NCBI GenBank assembly: GCA_001692895.1 | Contig: KV748214.1 | Location: forward strand, 961,155-1,025,154 | Reading direction: 5' to 3' | DNA length: 64,000 bases | DNA from: Cenococcum geophilum 1.58 | Taxonomy: Eukaryota; Ascomycota; Dothideomycetes; Gloniales; Gloniaceae | Shown: positions 19,004-31,578 of the stretch, piece after piece | How positions within the stretch are numbered: position 1 is the first letter of the stretch | Layout: every line of letters starts with the position of its first letter | Position numbers and translations under genes: made by a program | Notes under the pieces: generated by a model | Told to the model about the DNA's origin: nothing | Databases searched by the model: none | The model's input: only the letters and a program-made list of their open reading frames with translations

Positions 19004-19949
19004 ATAGTAGTATAAGTAGCCACTAAATTAATAAGCAAGAAGTCACGATATTATATTTCTATATTACTAGAAAGCTTTTGTATCTCCCTTATATATTAGA
19101 TATAGCCTATACTATATATAAGCGTTATAAGCTCCTCCAACTAAGAATAACCCTAAATTAGTATTAGAGCGGAAGCTATAAACTTGGACCCTACGGTTTC
19201 TAAATTTAATATGGACTAAAAGTAGGGCCTAATTATTTATAGCAAATGGTTTTTATTCCTGGAACGATGCTATAAAGCCGCGAATCTATAACTATAAGGC
19301 ATAAACCTATGGATAACTCTTAACACTAAGAATTATGCTTAGGCATAATCGACTAAAAATCCGTCTCCTTCCGCCTACTTTAGATGGATCTCTAATACCT
19401 ACTGCTATTAATACAGAGATCCGCTGTAAGGATAAGTTATCCATAGCAGTCGAAGCAACTAAAAAAAAATTGCAAATATCTAAGGAGATGCCAGCTCCTA
19501 ATCTTTAGTAGATGCTCGAACAGACGACACGGGAGAATGGTCAGCTTACGCTGGAGCTTTAACGCCTGCGGCAAAAGTATCGTGGAAGTATATATATTGT
19601 GGCAGAAGCAAGGATCGTTGTTAAATCTCTTTAGCAGGTACTTATTAATTGCCAAAAATTGCAAACGGAAATCGAAGATGAACTTGCGTAAGGGGTAAAA
19701 TTGAACTAAAATAACTGTCGAATATTCTACCAAAGCTGACTCTAACACAGATATCTACATACAGTTTGACTCTTATACCTATTATCCACACTTAATACTC
19801 CCTCAAATGTTAATTCCTTTGTATGTGCTCTACATTTTCGTATAGTTAAAGTGGATCACTATAAGTCGACCGTCGAGGTCACCATCAGGTAACCTCCCCC
19901 CGGTATGGCGGAAAACCCCGTCTCCCGGAAATAATGAGAGATGAACGTA
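19004..19949. other. AT-rich degenerate sequence, origin unknown
   Basis: Reading TAA/TAG as mutated codons gives a long weak plus-strand frame. It includes a coiled-coil-like stretch near 19510-19690 (LEQTTRENGQLTLELQRLRQ), as seen at the C-termini of some pogo transposases. No catalytic motif or inverted repeat was found, so the element type is not assigned. Confidence 0.35.
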
Positions 19950-20185
19950 GAATAGGATAAGGACTCTGTCTATTGAATATAGCTCTAGAAGCTCTTTATA
20001 TACATTAGGTAGATCTAGACAACTGAGTCAAAATAGGTAATAGAAATAGGTAATGAGACATTCGATGAGACATTTAGTCATAAGTTGAGAGACAACTAAG
20101 ACATAGTTCGTATAGACGATCTAGGTCGTCCGACAGTAGTACGATGGTAAGGATGTCCGATTCAGGTCGAGAGATACCTTGACTT
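19950..20185 (-). repeat. Dispersed repeat, probable LTR fragment (copy 2)
   Basis: This is the reverse-complement counterpart of 2305-2545 and includes the same TATA-like TGTATATAAAGAGC block read on the minus strand. It lies just left of the large nested element. No internal sequence is attached. Confidence 0.6.
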
Positions 20186-20272
20186 CAAAGTAACCCACAA
20201 CCTGCCAAAACATTAATTTTTTCTGTTGCACTAGCAGAGGTGTTATATCCAGCAGGTAATGAAGTTATAACA

Positions 20273-20409
20273 TGTTGGCCACGGAGGTAGCCCTACTACA
20301 GAGGTGCGACGGGTGCTGTTCGACGTCAGTTTTTAACTTGTATCATCACTCTCTAGGGACCCCTATAGGGGGTCAATTCTCTTATGTATATTAGGGCTCT
20401 TAGAGCCAC
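20273..20409 (+). repeat. Copia-B 5' LTR, left part
   Basis: It matches 46143-46280 of the 3' LTR almost base for base, differing mainly by transitions and one indel. It ends at CCACC, where the Ginger-like element and copia-A sit. Confidence 0.8.
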
Positions 20410-23400
20410 CTGTTCTGCCCCATACTGGCTCGAGCCTCGTTCCGGAAAATTCCTGCGTCATACCGGAACAAATCGTCTTCAAAAAGGAACGATTCGTGTA
20501 TCGGTTTTATCGTCTTGATTCCGGAACAAATGCTTCATTCCGGAAAAGATCTTTAAAAGATTAGGCCAATTATAAGGCGGTATAGCAGCGCAAGGCTTAT
20601 CATAAATCGTGAAGCTCTTTAAAATATATTATACTAATGACTTCGGTTTTCTTCCCCTCTTAATCTAATTGGTAAATCGTTATCGCATAACATCCAGAAC
20701 AGCCTTAAATTACCCCAACTATGCGTATACGACGTCGCTAAAACGGCTAGTTGATAAGCCTAAGTTTGGTGGTTGGTTTATATTTTATAACTAAGTGTAA
20801 GGCATTTTGTAGAGCTCTTGTGGAAGCCTCCTGAGGTGTTGATTTTCTTGTTGCGATTACCCGATTAGGACTAGCGCAGGGGCTTTAAAAGTTGTAACCG
20901 ACTACCGACACTGCGCTGAGACACAAGATCACCGCTTGGAAGGCTCCAAGACGGCGTCAACGCCACCCAATATATTGGTTGCAGATCAATATTGGTGGCA
21001 GATTACCGTTCCCATTTCAGCTATCTATTACCCTATCACTTCTACCTTCTTCGTGTATATATAGAGCCTCTAGAGCTACATTCACAATCAAGTCGTTCAT
21101 TCAATTCTTCGCACTGCAAAGCTTACAAAAGTCGAACTTCGCAAGCTTTGTCGTCTGTTAAATTTTCTTATTAGTCCTTTCTTATTTACCACCTCTATAT
21201 ATGACTTAATTAGATCCTTAATAAGATGCACGTCTTATCTGTAAGTTCTAAATATATATTAACTTAATTGCCAGCTTAAATCTAACACCAGAAATAGCAA
21301 TATTAACCTTCGCAACTACCTCCGTAACTACCTCCGCACGTAATGCAATTGCCTCTCCTTCTACCGCAGACGACTCCTATAACGTCTCTTACGCTATTCC
21401 TGCCTTCTTAGTTATAGTAAAGCCTGCCTTTACTAAGTATCTAGAAGAAACTAGAGTTAACTTAATAAAGCGCGTTACCTAGTTTAAATATAATAATCTT
21501 ATTTCCTGGCTCGCAGATCTAAATCGTGTAGCCCACTTATAGGAAAAACGTAACGCTAAATTAAAGGCTAAGCAACGGTAGTATATAAGAGAGAATGTTT
21601 ACCTAAAGCTGCGAGGTCTTTAGAGGCGCCTAATAGGGCCTAATAAGCGGGCCTTAAAGGTGGTTCCTGAGCCAGATATTTATAATATAATCGTAAGGAA
21701 GTATAGTGATATTAAACACTTAGGACAGAAGAAGACTTACTATACAATTACGACCGAGTATTACGGTATAAGATCTATTAAAGTTAAATGGCTGCTTAAG
21801 CACTGTCAAATCTATAAGGAGTAAGTATTACTTTTAGAAAAAATCTTAGTTGTATGTGTATGCTAATATTCTTATAGAAAGGCTTCCTTTACTATAAGGC
21901 CTTTACTTAATATAATCGTTTCTTTAGCTCCCTTTAATCGCATCCAAGGTAATCTAATTAATATGCGCTCTAAGCCCAACGGTAAATATAAATGGATCCT
22001 ATAGATACGCGATTACTTCAGTAAATACTACGCCCTCTACCCTTTTAAGTAGAAGACTGCTAAGAAAGTCGCTACTGCCGTATTACAATAGATATATTAC
22101 TACAGTGTTTACCCGCGTATTTGGTAGAGTAATAATGGTATAGAGTTTAAAGGCGCCCTTTTTATATTACTTTATTGCTATAGAGTAAAAGTTATTAATA
22201 GCCGCCTGCGCTACCTTTAATTATAAGGCCTAGTAGAGCAGGCTAATAGCTTTATAAAGAAGAAGCTTTATACAGTAAAGCGACTCTTAGGAACTTCACG
22301 ATGGGCAACAGCTTACTTAATCATCGCGGCCTTAATTAATCGCACGTACCATAAATTAATTAGCTGCACGCCTTTTCGCTATCTATATAGAAGAGATCCT
22401 TAGGCTTCTGCTTTAGTGGCGCCTGCTCTAAGGGCTACAGTAGAGCCTCCGCCCAATACTAAAGTCTTTAAAGCTGAGGATAAGAATCTAGATGGCAATA
22501 AGGAAGTTTTAGGCCCTCTACTAAAAGAGAATAGTAATAGGTAAGAGGCTACCAAATAGGAGCGCAATAAGGAGGACAATCGCTCTATTACTTTAAGCGC
22601 CCTTACTGCTTCTAATAAGGATCGCGATGATATTTCTAATATAGAAGACAATAGTAATTAGCTCTTAACCTCGGGTAAATCTTCTAATAAGGAAGATAAG
22701 GATTTAAATAATAGTAGCCTTTTAGATTTAGGAACTACCTCTATAGGCGATCGTAATTGGTTTAAAGAGGACTATAATTTACCTAATGGATTACAAAGGC
22801 AAGAGACTCCTCCGAATTATACTCTATCTAACGACGATTACCTCTCTCCTAATTACTTACCAATCTTAATTTAAACTCGTTAAATTCAATTATTAGAATT
22901 AAGTAGATTTAGGCAGCCTCTACCTTCACTAAAAGGCTTTCTTATACCAAGCTAAGAGGCTAGTATGCGGGGGGCGATTAAGATAATGGATAGAGAGGCT
23001 AAAGCCTCGGCGGTAGTAAGATCTAAACCTACTATAGATCTATATTATACAGCTAAGAGAGCTCTATAATCTATCTAGTAGCAAGAGCAGTTGTATCTAG
23101 ACGACTAGATTAAAGATCTAGATAATCTTTACTACACCCCTAAAGGCTACTTTATAGATAATCTTGCGGTTTAAATTAAAGCTCTATAATTATAGCTCTA
23201 TCGCAAAGCTAGTGGAGCTGGCGTTCTACTAGTAGATCTTTAAGAGTATTATAATATAGTTACACCTGCTTTTAGGCATAAGTTAAGTTAGGCAATTAAG
23301 AACTCTAGTAATCCTATTTACGCCATTCCACCATAGCTAGAGCTTAAGCGGTAGGTATTAAAGAAGCTTAAAGAGCGCTAAAAGGAACTACGGCTGTAGA

Positions 23401-24828
23401 GGCGTTTAGCAGAATTAGACGCTATTTACGATATATTGGATATTCACGAGAGAGTTTAACAGCGATCGGCTTACTCTCGCGACTAGATAAAGAAGAAGTA
23501 CGGTACGCAGTACTCTATTACTACATTTAGTATAGGCGACTTAGTTCTTTTTCCAATTCCTAAAAAGCTTTAAAAGGCTACTGAGATCTCTTATATACCT
23601 AGCTACATCTACAAGATCCGAAATTAAGGCTATTATGAGATTTATACTCAATACGGAATTATAAAAGAGCCCTTTCTTAGCAATGAGCTTATTAAACTAG
23701 GAGAGACTTATGACGCTTAAATTCCTATAAGCGTTAGTAAGATTATACCACTTTTAAAAGTAGTAAAAGCTTACCTAACTACTACACGGCCTACTAGCTG
23801 TACGTATAAATAAGGATACAGTAATTACTAATATAGTTATTAAAAAGGAAATACAGAGTGTTCTATATACTACTATAAAAGGAAACACTATACAAATTAA
23901 CTAATAGAGGACTCTATAGAGCCTCTTGTAAAAGGCTATAGAAGGCTTACTAGTACTTAGCTTAGCCCTTAATTAAAATAAGCCTAACGGGAGACCTTAT
24001 CGCAAAGCCCTATACCACCTTAATCAACAGTAGCAAATAAAGAAGGTAATTAATTAAGCCTACCTTAAAGGCTGCGTAAGGCGAAGGAAAGGAAGACTAT
24101 AGAATAAGTAAGGTTGGCGCAGTTAGGGGAAATCTAAATCATAATCGCGCCAAACCTAATTAGGCAATTAGTCTACGGCTAGTAGAACCTTAGAGGGCCC
24201 GGTTTTTAAGAGATCTTAGTAAGATTAGAGCTTTGTAAGATTTTTAATTTTTAGTGTCGGGGAACATAATTAATTACCCTTAACCCAATTAGCTTCTACC
24301 ACTTATAGGCTCTATCTATAACGCGGAAAAGCTTTTAAATATACTTATTAATCGCAGTATAATCTAGTTTAGATGGAATTTAATAGTGTTATAGTAGTTG
24401 GGGGGGGGGGGGTGGTTAAATTTAATCTCTAAAGCCTTCCAAAATCTCAGTAGAAAATCAAGATCTTATACTTTTATGCTAAATATCGCGATTATGCTCT
24501 ACTAGATGTTTAATTATAATATACAAGATATATTACTACTTATTTTACACCTAAAATCAACTAAATTATATATTCACCATTATTTGCAACCATCTACTAC
24601 ACCATATTTTCTAAATCTGCTCGTAGAAATGGCTAAAAAGCTCCACTAAAAGGCTTTGTATAGCTTTAAAAGTTTAATATAGTATTAAATCTTTTCCGGA
24701 ATGAAGCAATTATTCCGGAATCAAGACAATAAAACCGATACATGATTTGTTCCTCTTTAAAGACGATCTATTCCGGTATAAAGTAGAAATAATCCGGAAC
24801 GAGCTATATGCCGGTATAGGGCAGAACA
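20410..24828 (+). mobile_element. Ginger-like DNA transposon with Gypsy-integrase-type transposase
   Basis: Both ends start TGTTCTGCCC and form inverted repeats of about 142 bp (20410-20552 and 24687-24828), containing several TTCCGGAA palindromes. Flanking CCACC copies at 20405-20409 and 24829-24833 form a 5-bp target-site duplication. The interior encodes one integrase-like protein but no reverse transcriptase, protease or LTR. Ginger elements are cut-and-paste transposons whose transposase descends from Gypsy integrase and whose ends begin TGT, which fits all of these points. The element is full of RIP-type stops and is dead. It measures 4.4 kb. Confidence 0.7.
21290..24200 (+). pseudogene. 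Integrase-type (rve/DDE) transposase of the Ginger-like element
   Basis: Read through RIP stops, the frame shows the integrase order of domains. A zinc-binding H-H-C-C region lies at about 21710-21825 (WLLKHCQIC). The catalytic core runs from about 21960 with a first Asp in RDYFSKYYAL (about 22010), a second in SNNGIEFKGA (about 22130; the expected Asp is now Asn) and the Glu in GLVEQANSF (about 22235). A long acidic Asn/Ser-rich linker of several hundred residues follows, then a C-terminal region with FSIGDLVLFPIP, similar to the C-terminal DNA-binding part of integrases. The boundaries are approximate because of the many stops. No polyprotein partner domain is present. Confidence 0.65.
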
Positions 24829-24833
24829 CCACC

Positions 24834-25037
24834 TAATAAACTAAATGATATTGAATGAATAAATGAAGCTATGGAATCTATCTACGAGGAATATAGGCCT
24901 TAATATAGGCCTATATCTACAGGGTCTAGGGTAACTACTACGGATACCAAAGTAGTTACTACAGAGACCGAACAAGAAGGGACTCTGCTTATGTAAGCAG
25001 GAAACGCATATAGAGGACTCCTCCAGTACCATCATCA
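24834..25037 (-). repeat. Copia-A 3' LTR
   Basis: It is the same length (204 bp) as, and highly similar to, 40852-41055. It starts TGATGATGG on the minus strand and is preceded there by the purine tract AGGGGGTG. Confidence 0.8.
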
Positions 25038-26346
25038 CACCCCCTAGTGCTCCACTAAAACAGAAGCAGATCCTTCCTAAATCAATATTAAACTTATTTA
25101 TATATAAAAGAAACACCTTATAATCCTCCAAGTATATTATAGGTCCTATTTAACCTCTCCCTAAGCTATAGAGTGACCGCCCAGATCGTGCACGGTCCTG
25201 CATCGTGCACACTCAACACCAAAATATTCAAATTTTCAAAAATCAATTACTCAACAACCATGAACTCAATTGAGGCCGCTCTTGAAGCGTTGAAGTTGCA
25301 GAAATCTCCTAATTACACTAAGACCGTAAAGGAATTTGATATTAACCGTACAACGTTATCGCGCCGCCACAGACAGATTACCCACTTAAAAGCCGATGGG
25401 AACTCGTCCAAGCTTCTTCTTTCTCCTAAGTAAGAACGGTACCTAGTTAAATATATAAATAAGCTTACCGATTAAGGGCTTCCTCCTACTAATATAATGG
25501 TACGAAACTTTGTATTTAAGCTTTTAAAAAAGCAGCCCGGAAATTATTAGGTTTTAAGATAGCTTAATTAATACCGCGACGAGCTATATATAAAATATCT
25601 TTCTACGGTAGACCTTACACGGAAAAAGGCTAATTCTCTCTATTAATATACGCTCTACTTTTAGCTTTTAGAGCATAAGATCGCCGAATACAATATTTAA
25701 CCTCAAAATACCTATAATATGGACAAGAAGGGCTTTCTTATTGGAATTCTCTTAAAACTAAAGAGGATCTTCTTAAAAGATATATAGGAGAAGACCTCTC
25801 TAATTAGCGCCGGCCAAGATAGTAATAGAGAGTGGATAACTATAATTGCAACTATCTATGCTAACGGATTAAATCTCTCTCCAGAATTAATCTATTAGAC
25901 GCTATTAGGGAATATTTAAGATTTATAGCTGTAAGATTTTAATCTAGAGGAACATCCAGCCTTCTTTACATCCTCCCCTACTAGCTAGACGAATAATAAT
26001 CTTGGATATTTATGGCTATAATAGATATTTAATCGCGAGACAAAAGTAAAAGCACGGTAGGGTAGGGATTGGAGGCTTCTCTTTATAGATGGCTACGGCT
26101 CTTATATTAATATAAGGTTCCTTAAGTAGTACAAAAGCTATTAAATACTAGTTGCGGTCTATCCTCCTTATTCTACGCATCGATTACAGCCACTTAACGT
26201 CTCTCTATTCAGCCCTTTGTCAACATATTATGCGCAAGAGCTTAATTAGTTTATTAGTAATAGCCAAGCACTTTGCGTAATTATAAAAAGAGACTTCTTT
26301 TGTCTATTTTGGAGGGCGTACGATAAAGCATTTACGGAGGACAATA

Positions 26347-27714
26347 CTGTGTTTTCGAAAATATCGGGAACTCGCTAAGGACACAAAAGAGCCACATTAC
26401 GCCCCACCAAAATTTGTATGAGAGGTAATTCTTTTGATTTTAACCACCACAATTGAAGTTATTATGGGCCGCCGCCTTCCGGATAAAGTTATTTATAAAA
26501 TTAGGATTCGTATTAAGGCTGGTGAGGCGGTACCAGCTATTGCGGAGGCTGTGAAGGTGGGCAAGAAGACGATTTATAAGATACGATTAAACCTTAATAT
26601 TTAGGGCGAACCGTACGCTCCTCCTAGCGTTGTTCTTAGGCGACTAAGAGCTCTACTACCTTACCAAGAAATGGTAATATAACACGTCATGGTGTTAAGC
26701 TTTTTGCTGACTGGTTTTATAGAGGCTTCTTAACTTCCTTAAAGACCGGCCGACCGCGTATTTAGATGAGATGCAGGACTTCCTATTTAACGAGTTTGAC
26801 GCCTAACTCTCCATTTTAACGGTTTATAAGACTCTTAAGAGAGCTCGCTAGTCTCAGAAGGTAGTAAGAGCTCGGGTAGCATAACGGAATAAGACCCTGC
26901 GTAACGCCTGGATTAGTATATAGAAGAGCTAGGTAGCAGATTAGCTTATCTTCCTTAACGAGTCTGCTTTAAACGAGAGAACGGGTAATAGAAAATATGG
27001 TTGGGCACCAATTAGATCTAGTTATGGAGTCGCACGCCCGCTCAAAAGGTTAGAGAGGTGGAGTATTCTGCCGGCGCTAATAGTAGACGGATATCTAAGC
27101 TACCTTATTCTATAAGGCTCTATTACTTCTATAATATTTAAAGCCTTTATAAAGGAGCAAGTGCTCCCTTACTATACGCTATATCCAGGGCCATAATTAG
27201 TTCTTATTCTTAATAACGCGTTTATTCATAAGTCGACACAACTCTAAGAGCTCTACGAGGAGTACGACGTTCTACTAAAGTTCTTACTACCGTACTCGCC
27301 AGATTTTAATCCTATTAAGGCGACGTTTAATGATATTAAGGCGTAGATTAAAAGGAACCACCGGCTTATGGAAAACTTTACAAGCTTTAAGGCCTTTCTA
27401 TATTTTACAATTGGGCAGGTATACGGCATATATGCAAGGGGGCACTTTAAGGAGGCAGGATATATTGTTACTTAATGGCGGGATAAAGGGCACAGTAGGC
27501 ACAAAAGCAGCTGCCATTTGGAGGCTATAAAAGCCAACACCAATCGCTGTATATATATTATCTAATTAGGCAAGAACAATAGCCTCATTTAAAGCCTTTT
27601 GGGCGCGTTAGTGGTGGTAAAAATTGAAAGAATTGCGAAGTATGCGAATTTTGGTGGGGCGCGATGTGCGACGTTGCGGCTCCGCGCGAGTTCCCAATAT
27701 TTTCAAAAACACAG
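26347..27714 (+). mobile_element. Tc1/mariner-type element nested in the pogo element
   Basis: The ends are inverted repeats starting CTGTGTTTTCGAAAATATCG, flanked by TA at 26345-26346 and 27715-27716. A second block of the inverted repeat (GCCCCACCAAAATT) lies about 60 bp inside each end. At 1,368 bp this is full length for the class. Confidence 0.8.
26464..27562 (+). pseudogene. Tc1/mariner (DDE_3) transposase with stops
   Basis: An N-terminal helix-turn-helix starts MGRRLPDKVIYK (26464), with AIAEAVKVGKKTIYKIR behind it. The catalytic part includes IFLNESALNE (about 26950), the second Asp region around LILNNAFIHKS (about 27210, where the expected Asp is Asn) and YSPDFNPIKATFND (about 27297-27335, where the usual Glu of NPIE is Lys). 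These are the three DDE_3 motifs in the right order and spacing. Two of the three catalytic acids are replaced and there are many TAA/TAG stops, so no activity is expected. Confidence 0.75.
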
Positions 27715-28304
27715 TATATAAAGTGGGTGGAAGAAGGCCGGTCTATACCCTTTTGTACCTAACGCCGTACTTACGGCAGTAGAAATATCCAACCCAGACG
27801 AGAGACCTTCGTTAGGGGGGTCTTCTTCCTTAGCGCTCTTAGCAAGTAATTGGAGGAAGATTAGGGAACTTATACGCGACGTAGTATAGGAAGCTTTACC
27901 TCCTAATTTAAGAAGGCTACTTAATACTGTAATAAATCTTATATCTAAAGTTTCTATACTTCGTTATGAGAATAAGGGACTTAGACGAGTAGTATTTAAT
28001 GAAAAAAAGAAGAGGCAGCAAGGCAGGCCTCTATTTAAGGAGCTTCGCGCTAATAACGAAGTAAAATATACCTTCTTCTCTCTAAAGAAAATACAGCAAG
28101 TAAGGGAGCTCTAAGATAAAAAGGATTATAATAAGCATTAAGAGCAGGCTAAAAAACGAGATAAGAAGATTCAAAAGCAATTATAAAAGGAGGAGAAAAA
28201 GCGCGCGATTAAGCAGAGGAAACAAATACGCCTATAGCAGTAGCTTGCTCGCCGTAAGCAAGCTAAGGAAAAAAAGCGACAGAAGCAAAAGGATTAAGAT
28301 ACGC

Positions 28305-28462
28305 ATGCGGCTAATCTACAACTTTAAAATAATATTGGGGAGAGCAAGAAGCTAAGGAAAAAGAAAGCTTCGACTACGGCTACATGCGGCTAATCTACAA
28401 CTTTAAAATAATATTGGGGAGAGCAAGAAGCTAAGGAAAAAGAAAGCTTCGACTACGGCTAC
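28305..28462 (+). repeat. 79-bp perfect tandem duplication
   Basis: 28305-28383 and 28384-28462 are identical copies starting ATGCGGCTAATCTACAACTT. The duplicate lies in the C-terminal coding part of the pogo relic and shows no differences, although its surroundings are heavily mutated. Confidence 0.9.
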
Positions 28463-28829
28463 TCCACAGGAGGTAGATTTAGTGGTTATATGTAATACGG
28501 ACGATGGGGTAGTAGAATCTAAGCTAAGCCGCCCTTAGCGGCAGCGACGCCTCCTACGCTATTTAGATAATTACTAAATTAAGACAGATTGAATCGCAAA
28601 GCTCTAAAGTCTATTACACTAAATTTTGGTGCAATTTAGATATTTATATATGGCTCAATAGCTTCATTTTTAAGGCCTATATTTTGTGCGGGAACCGTAC
28701 ACGATGCAGGACCGTGCACGATCTAGGCGGTCACTCTAATTAATCACCCATTACGAGCTTTATATCGTTCCCATCCCCCATTTAAAAATCGTCAGCATTG
28801 GTCAGAATTATCAAATAGCGTACCCTCCG

Positions 28830-30520
28830 AGGTTTTGCCGACCTGTATATAATTTCCTACTTAGGTTTAGTGTCTATATCGCATTAAACAAGGCCTAGCT
28901 ACTTAACGAAGTTCCTAAACTAAACCATTAACAGTAGCTTCGTAAGACCGTCTGCCACCATACTACTTATAGGCACATACTATAGGTAGATTACGACGCT
29001 TTAAACCTTGTTACAAATATAGTACCAGTATAGCTTAAAGTGCTTAGTGCGCGCGTAGTAGTTATCGCTTTTTGCAAGACTAATAGCTAATTAATTATCG
29101 CCATATAGATATATTAGTAGTAAATTCTTTCCAGTATAGCCTAAATTAGTAAGCAATTAACGGAGCCATAAGGCTTCCTTAGCCGCATACGTTATCGCTA
29201 CATACTCAGCCTCTATAGTAGAGGTTATAAGAATTAACTACTTACTTAACTTATATAAAACTAGGCTACCCGCTAGCTTATAAATATAGCTAAAAGTTAA
29301 CTTCCTATTAACTGCATCTGCGAACGCTGCATTGCTATAGCCGTGTAGTTATAGGTTAGGTATATCACCTAATACGCTTCCGCTATACTCCTTATTATAA
29401 TTAGGCGTAGTATAGTTTATAGCTAACGCCTTAGTAAAGGCTTTTGGAGGTGGCTACTGCCCTTAAGGTAAGATAAACTCTATACCTAAGTCAATTGTTT
29501 CTACATAGTAGGCGAGTATCTGCATTATGGCGTCTATATATAGTTTAGTAGGGTTATATAGGAACTAATAGAGCTTCCCTATAGCCTAGGCCATATTGGG
29601 CCAAGTCTAATTATATAGATATAGTAAAGAGCCTATTAGCAATTAATACCGTTTTACTAGCTCCTATAGAGCTTAATTCTTAGGCTTATATAGCTTAAAG
29701 TCTACTATAAAGGGGTAAATTAGTATAGAGACCGGTGCGCAGCCTTTTATATAGAATGTATATAGGATCTTCCTAATATAAGCGTCCTATACTAGTTAAA
29801 TTAATTGCGCCTAGCAGTTCCTTATAATTTAAATACCTAGGTAGTACGTAATTAGGCCTAAGTCTCTTACTTTATACTTATTCCTAAGTGCCTCTTTAAG
29901 GAGTTTAATTATCCATATATCTCGTCCAATTAAGATAAGATTATTAACGTAGACAATAATAATTTGGCCGCTTTGCTGGCTAACAAAGACACATAGGTTA
30001 GCTAGAATTGGCATATATTTAAGGGTAATAAGGAAGCTCTTAAGCTCCTTATACTAAAGATATAGGGCCTGCTTAAGACCGTAGAGAGCTTTAAGCAGTA
30101 GGCCCATAAGAGCAACGCCGTCCTTTTAATACTGGCGGTATCCTTCTAGCAGCTAAATATAGATATTCTTACGGTCAAGCTTCCTATTAAGGAAGGCCGT
30201 AATTACATCTAAGTGCTTATACTTTAGATTATATACGGCAACCAGGGCTATTAATAGCTTAAATATACTAGGTTAAACAACGCTTATAAATATATCGCCA
30301 TAGTTAATTCCTAGGCGCTACTTATTACCGCATAATACTAGCTATACTTTCTATCTAAATAGGACGTTATTCTTATTAAATTTATATATAAAGACCCACT
30401 TAATAGATAGAGCCTTAGCTCTAGGTAAAAGTTTAATAATCTTAAATAAGATATTCACTATTTAAGACTCCTATTCCTTATTTACTGCATCGGCAAAATA
30501 TAGTACCCTTTCAATGGCCT
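28830..30520 (-). pseudogene. Copia-A reverse transcriptase and RNase H part
   Basis: On the minus strand, from about 30,520 downward, the Copia RT can be read through stops: KALSIKWVFIYKFNKN, KYKHLDVITAFLN, KALYGLKQAL and the active-site region YVNNLILIGRD (the usual YVDDLL with Asp changed to Asn) near 29,940-29,970. RNase H follows with STIEAEYVAI (about 29,200) and MVADGLTKLL near the end. A 61-codon stretch (29829-30014) is the longest intact frame. It continues the polyprotein whose gag and integrase parts lie at 37,490-40,680. Confidence 0.75.
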
Positions 30521-30789
30521 CAATGGTTGGTGGTTGACGCAATTGGCGCGCAGTTGAGGTCATTTGGCAACTTGACCGACTAGCCTATGTCGTGTTTTTT
30601 TGACACGCAGCCTGCGCGCAGCCTGCCAGCAATCTGCGCATTTGGCAACTATAATTATATTTACCTCTTTTATACTAATAGCATATTTTAAATAAATAAA
30701 AGCTACTTTAAAGCTATTTATAAGGCTAGCAAAATAAATATTATTATTTTAGATAATTTAATATAATATAGCGATGGTTCTCTTCTACC

Positions 30790-31145
30790 TATCTACCTAT
30801 TGACTTACCTACCTGCCTGCATCGCCTACCTGTCTACATTGCCTACCTATCTACATCACCTACCTGTCTACATTGCCTACCTATCTACATTGCCTACCTA
30901 TCTACATCGCCTACCTATCTGCATCTGCTTGCCTGTCTGTATCTGCTTACCTATCTATATCTACCTACCTATCTGCATCTGCTTACCTATCTATATCTGC
31001 CTACCTATCTGCATCTGCTTACCTATCTGTATCTACCTACCTATCTGCATCTACTTGCCTGTCTGCATCTGCTTACCTGTCTATATCTGCCTACCTATCT
31101 GCATCTACCTACCCGTTAGCATCTCCCTGTTTGTGCCTACCTGTC
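30790..31145 (+). repeat. Pyrimidine-rich minisatellite (CTACCTATCTGCATCTGC-like)
   Basis: This is an imperfect array built from CTACCTATCTACATCGC and TATCTGCATCTGCTTACC variants. It generates an artificial open frame of Thr, Leu, Cys, Ile and Tyr repeats that should not be taken as a protein. Confidence 0.8.
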
Positions 31146-31203
31146 TATACTACCTTAATTCGATCAATCGATCGAATCGTTTATAGTGTTCGCTGGCTAG
31201 TCG

Positions 31204-31560
31204 TTGTTATCTAGCTCTGGCGACGGTCGTCTGGTTCTAGCGACGGTCGTCTGGCTCTGGCGACAGTCGTCTAGTTCTGGCGACGGTCGTCTAACTCTGG
31301 AGACGGTCGTCTGGTTCTGGCGACGGTCGTCTGGTTCTAGTAACGGTCGTCTGGTTCTGGCGACGGTCGTCTGGTTCTGGCGACGGTCGTCTGGTTCTAG
31401 CGACGGTCGTCTAGTTCTGGCGACGGTCGTCTGGTTCTGGCGACGGTCGTCTAGCTCTAGCGACGGTCGTCTGGCTCTAGCGACGGTCGTCTAGTTCTGG
31501 TAACGGTCGTCTAGTTCTAGCGATAGTTATCTAGTTCTAGCAACGGTCCTCTGCTGGCTG
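31204..31560 (+). repeat. 20-bp minisatellite, about 17 copies
   Basis: The unit is CTGGTTCTGGCGACGGTCGT with small variations (CTAGTTCTAG, CTGGCTCTAG). It is GC-richer than the surroundings. The right end directly precedes the TCCCT target site of copia-C. Confidence 0.85.
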
Positions 31561-31578
31561 CCGTTCTAGTGCCTCCCT

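Larger units (their letters stand above)
25261..28600 (+). pseudogene. pogo transposase, split by a nested element and stops
   Basis: The ATG at 25261 opens 57 intact codons of a helix-turn-helix region (VKEFDINRTTLSRRHRQITH). Beyond the stop at 25431 the family's DDE core can be followed: a first Asp in NMDKKGFLIG (about 25715), a second in FIDGYGSY (about 26085) and the YSTHRLQPLNVSLFSPLS motif (about 26165-26215), where the usual final Asp of LQPLDV reads Asn. The frame is then interrupted by the Tc1/mariner insertion. The C-terminal part resumes after 27715 with a Lys/Arg/Gln-rich coiled-coil-like region. All stops are TAA/TAG. Confidence 0.75.
25171..28736 (+). mobile_element. pogo/Fot-type DNA transposon inside copia-A
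   Basis: The ends form an inverted repeat of about 40 bp starting GAGTGACCGCCCAGATCGTG, with the mirror arm at about 28697-28736. TA flanks both ends (25169-25170 and 28737-28738). Removing the nested Tc1/mariner (26347-27714) leaves about 2.2 kb, the normal size for a fungal pogo element. It lies between the polypurine tract and the RNase H end of copia-A. Confidence 0.8.

Noticed and set aside
30800..31494. Cys/Leu/Ile/Tyr-rich and Ser/Gly/Asp-rich proteins from open frames
   Set aside because: They are translations of minisatellites with no start context or family match.
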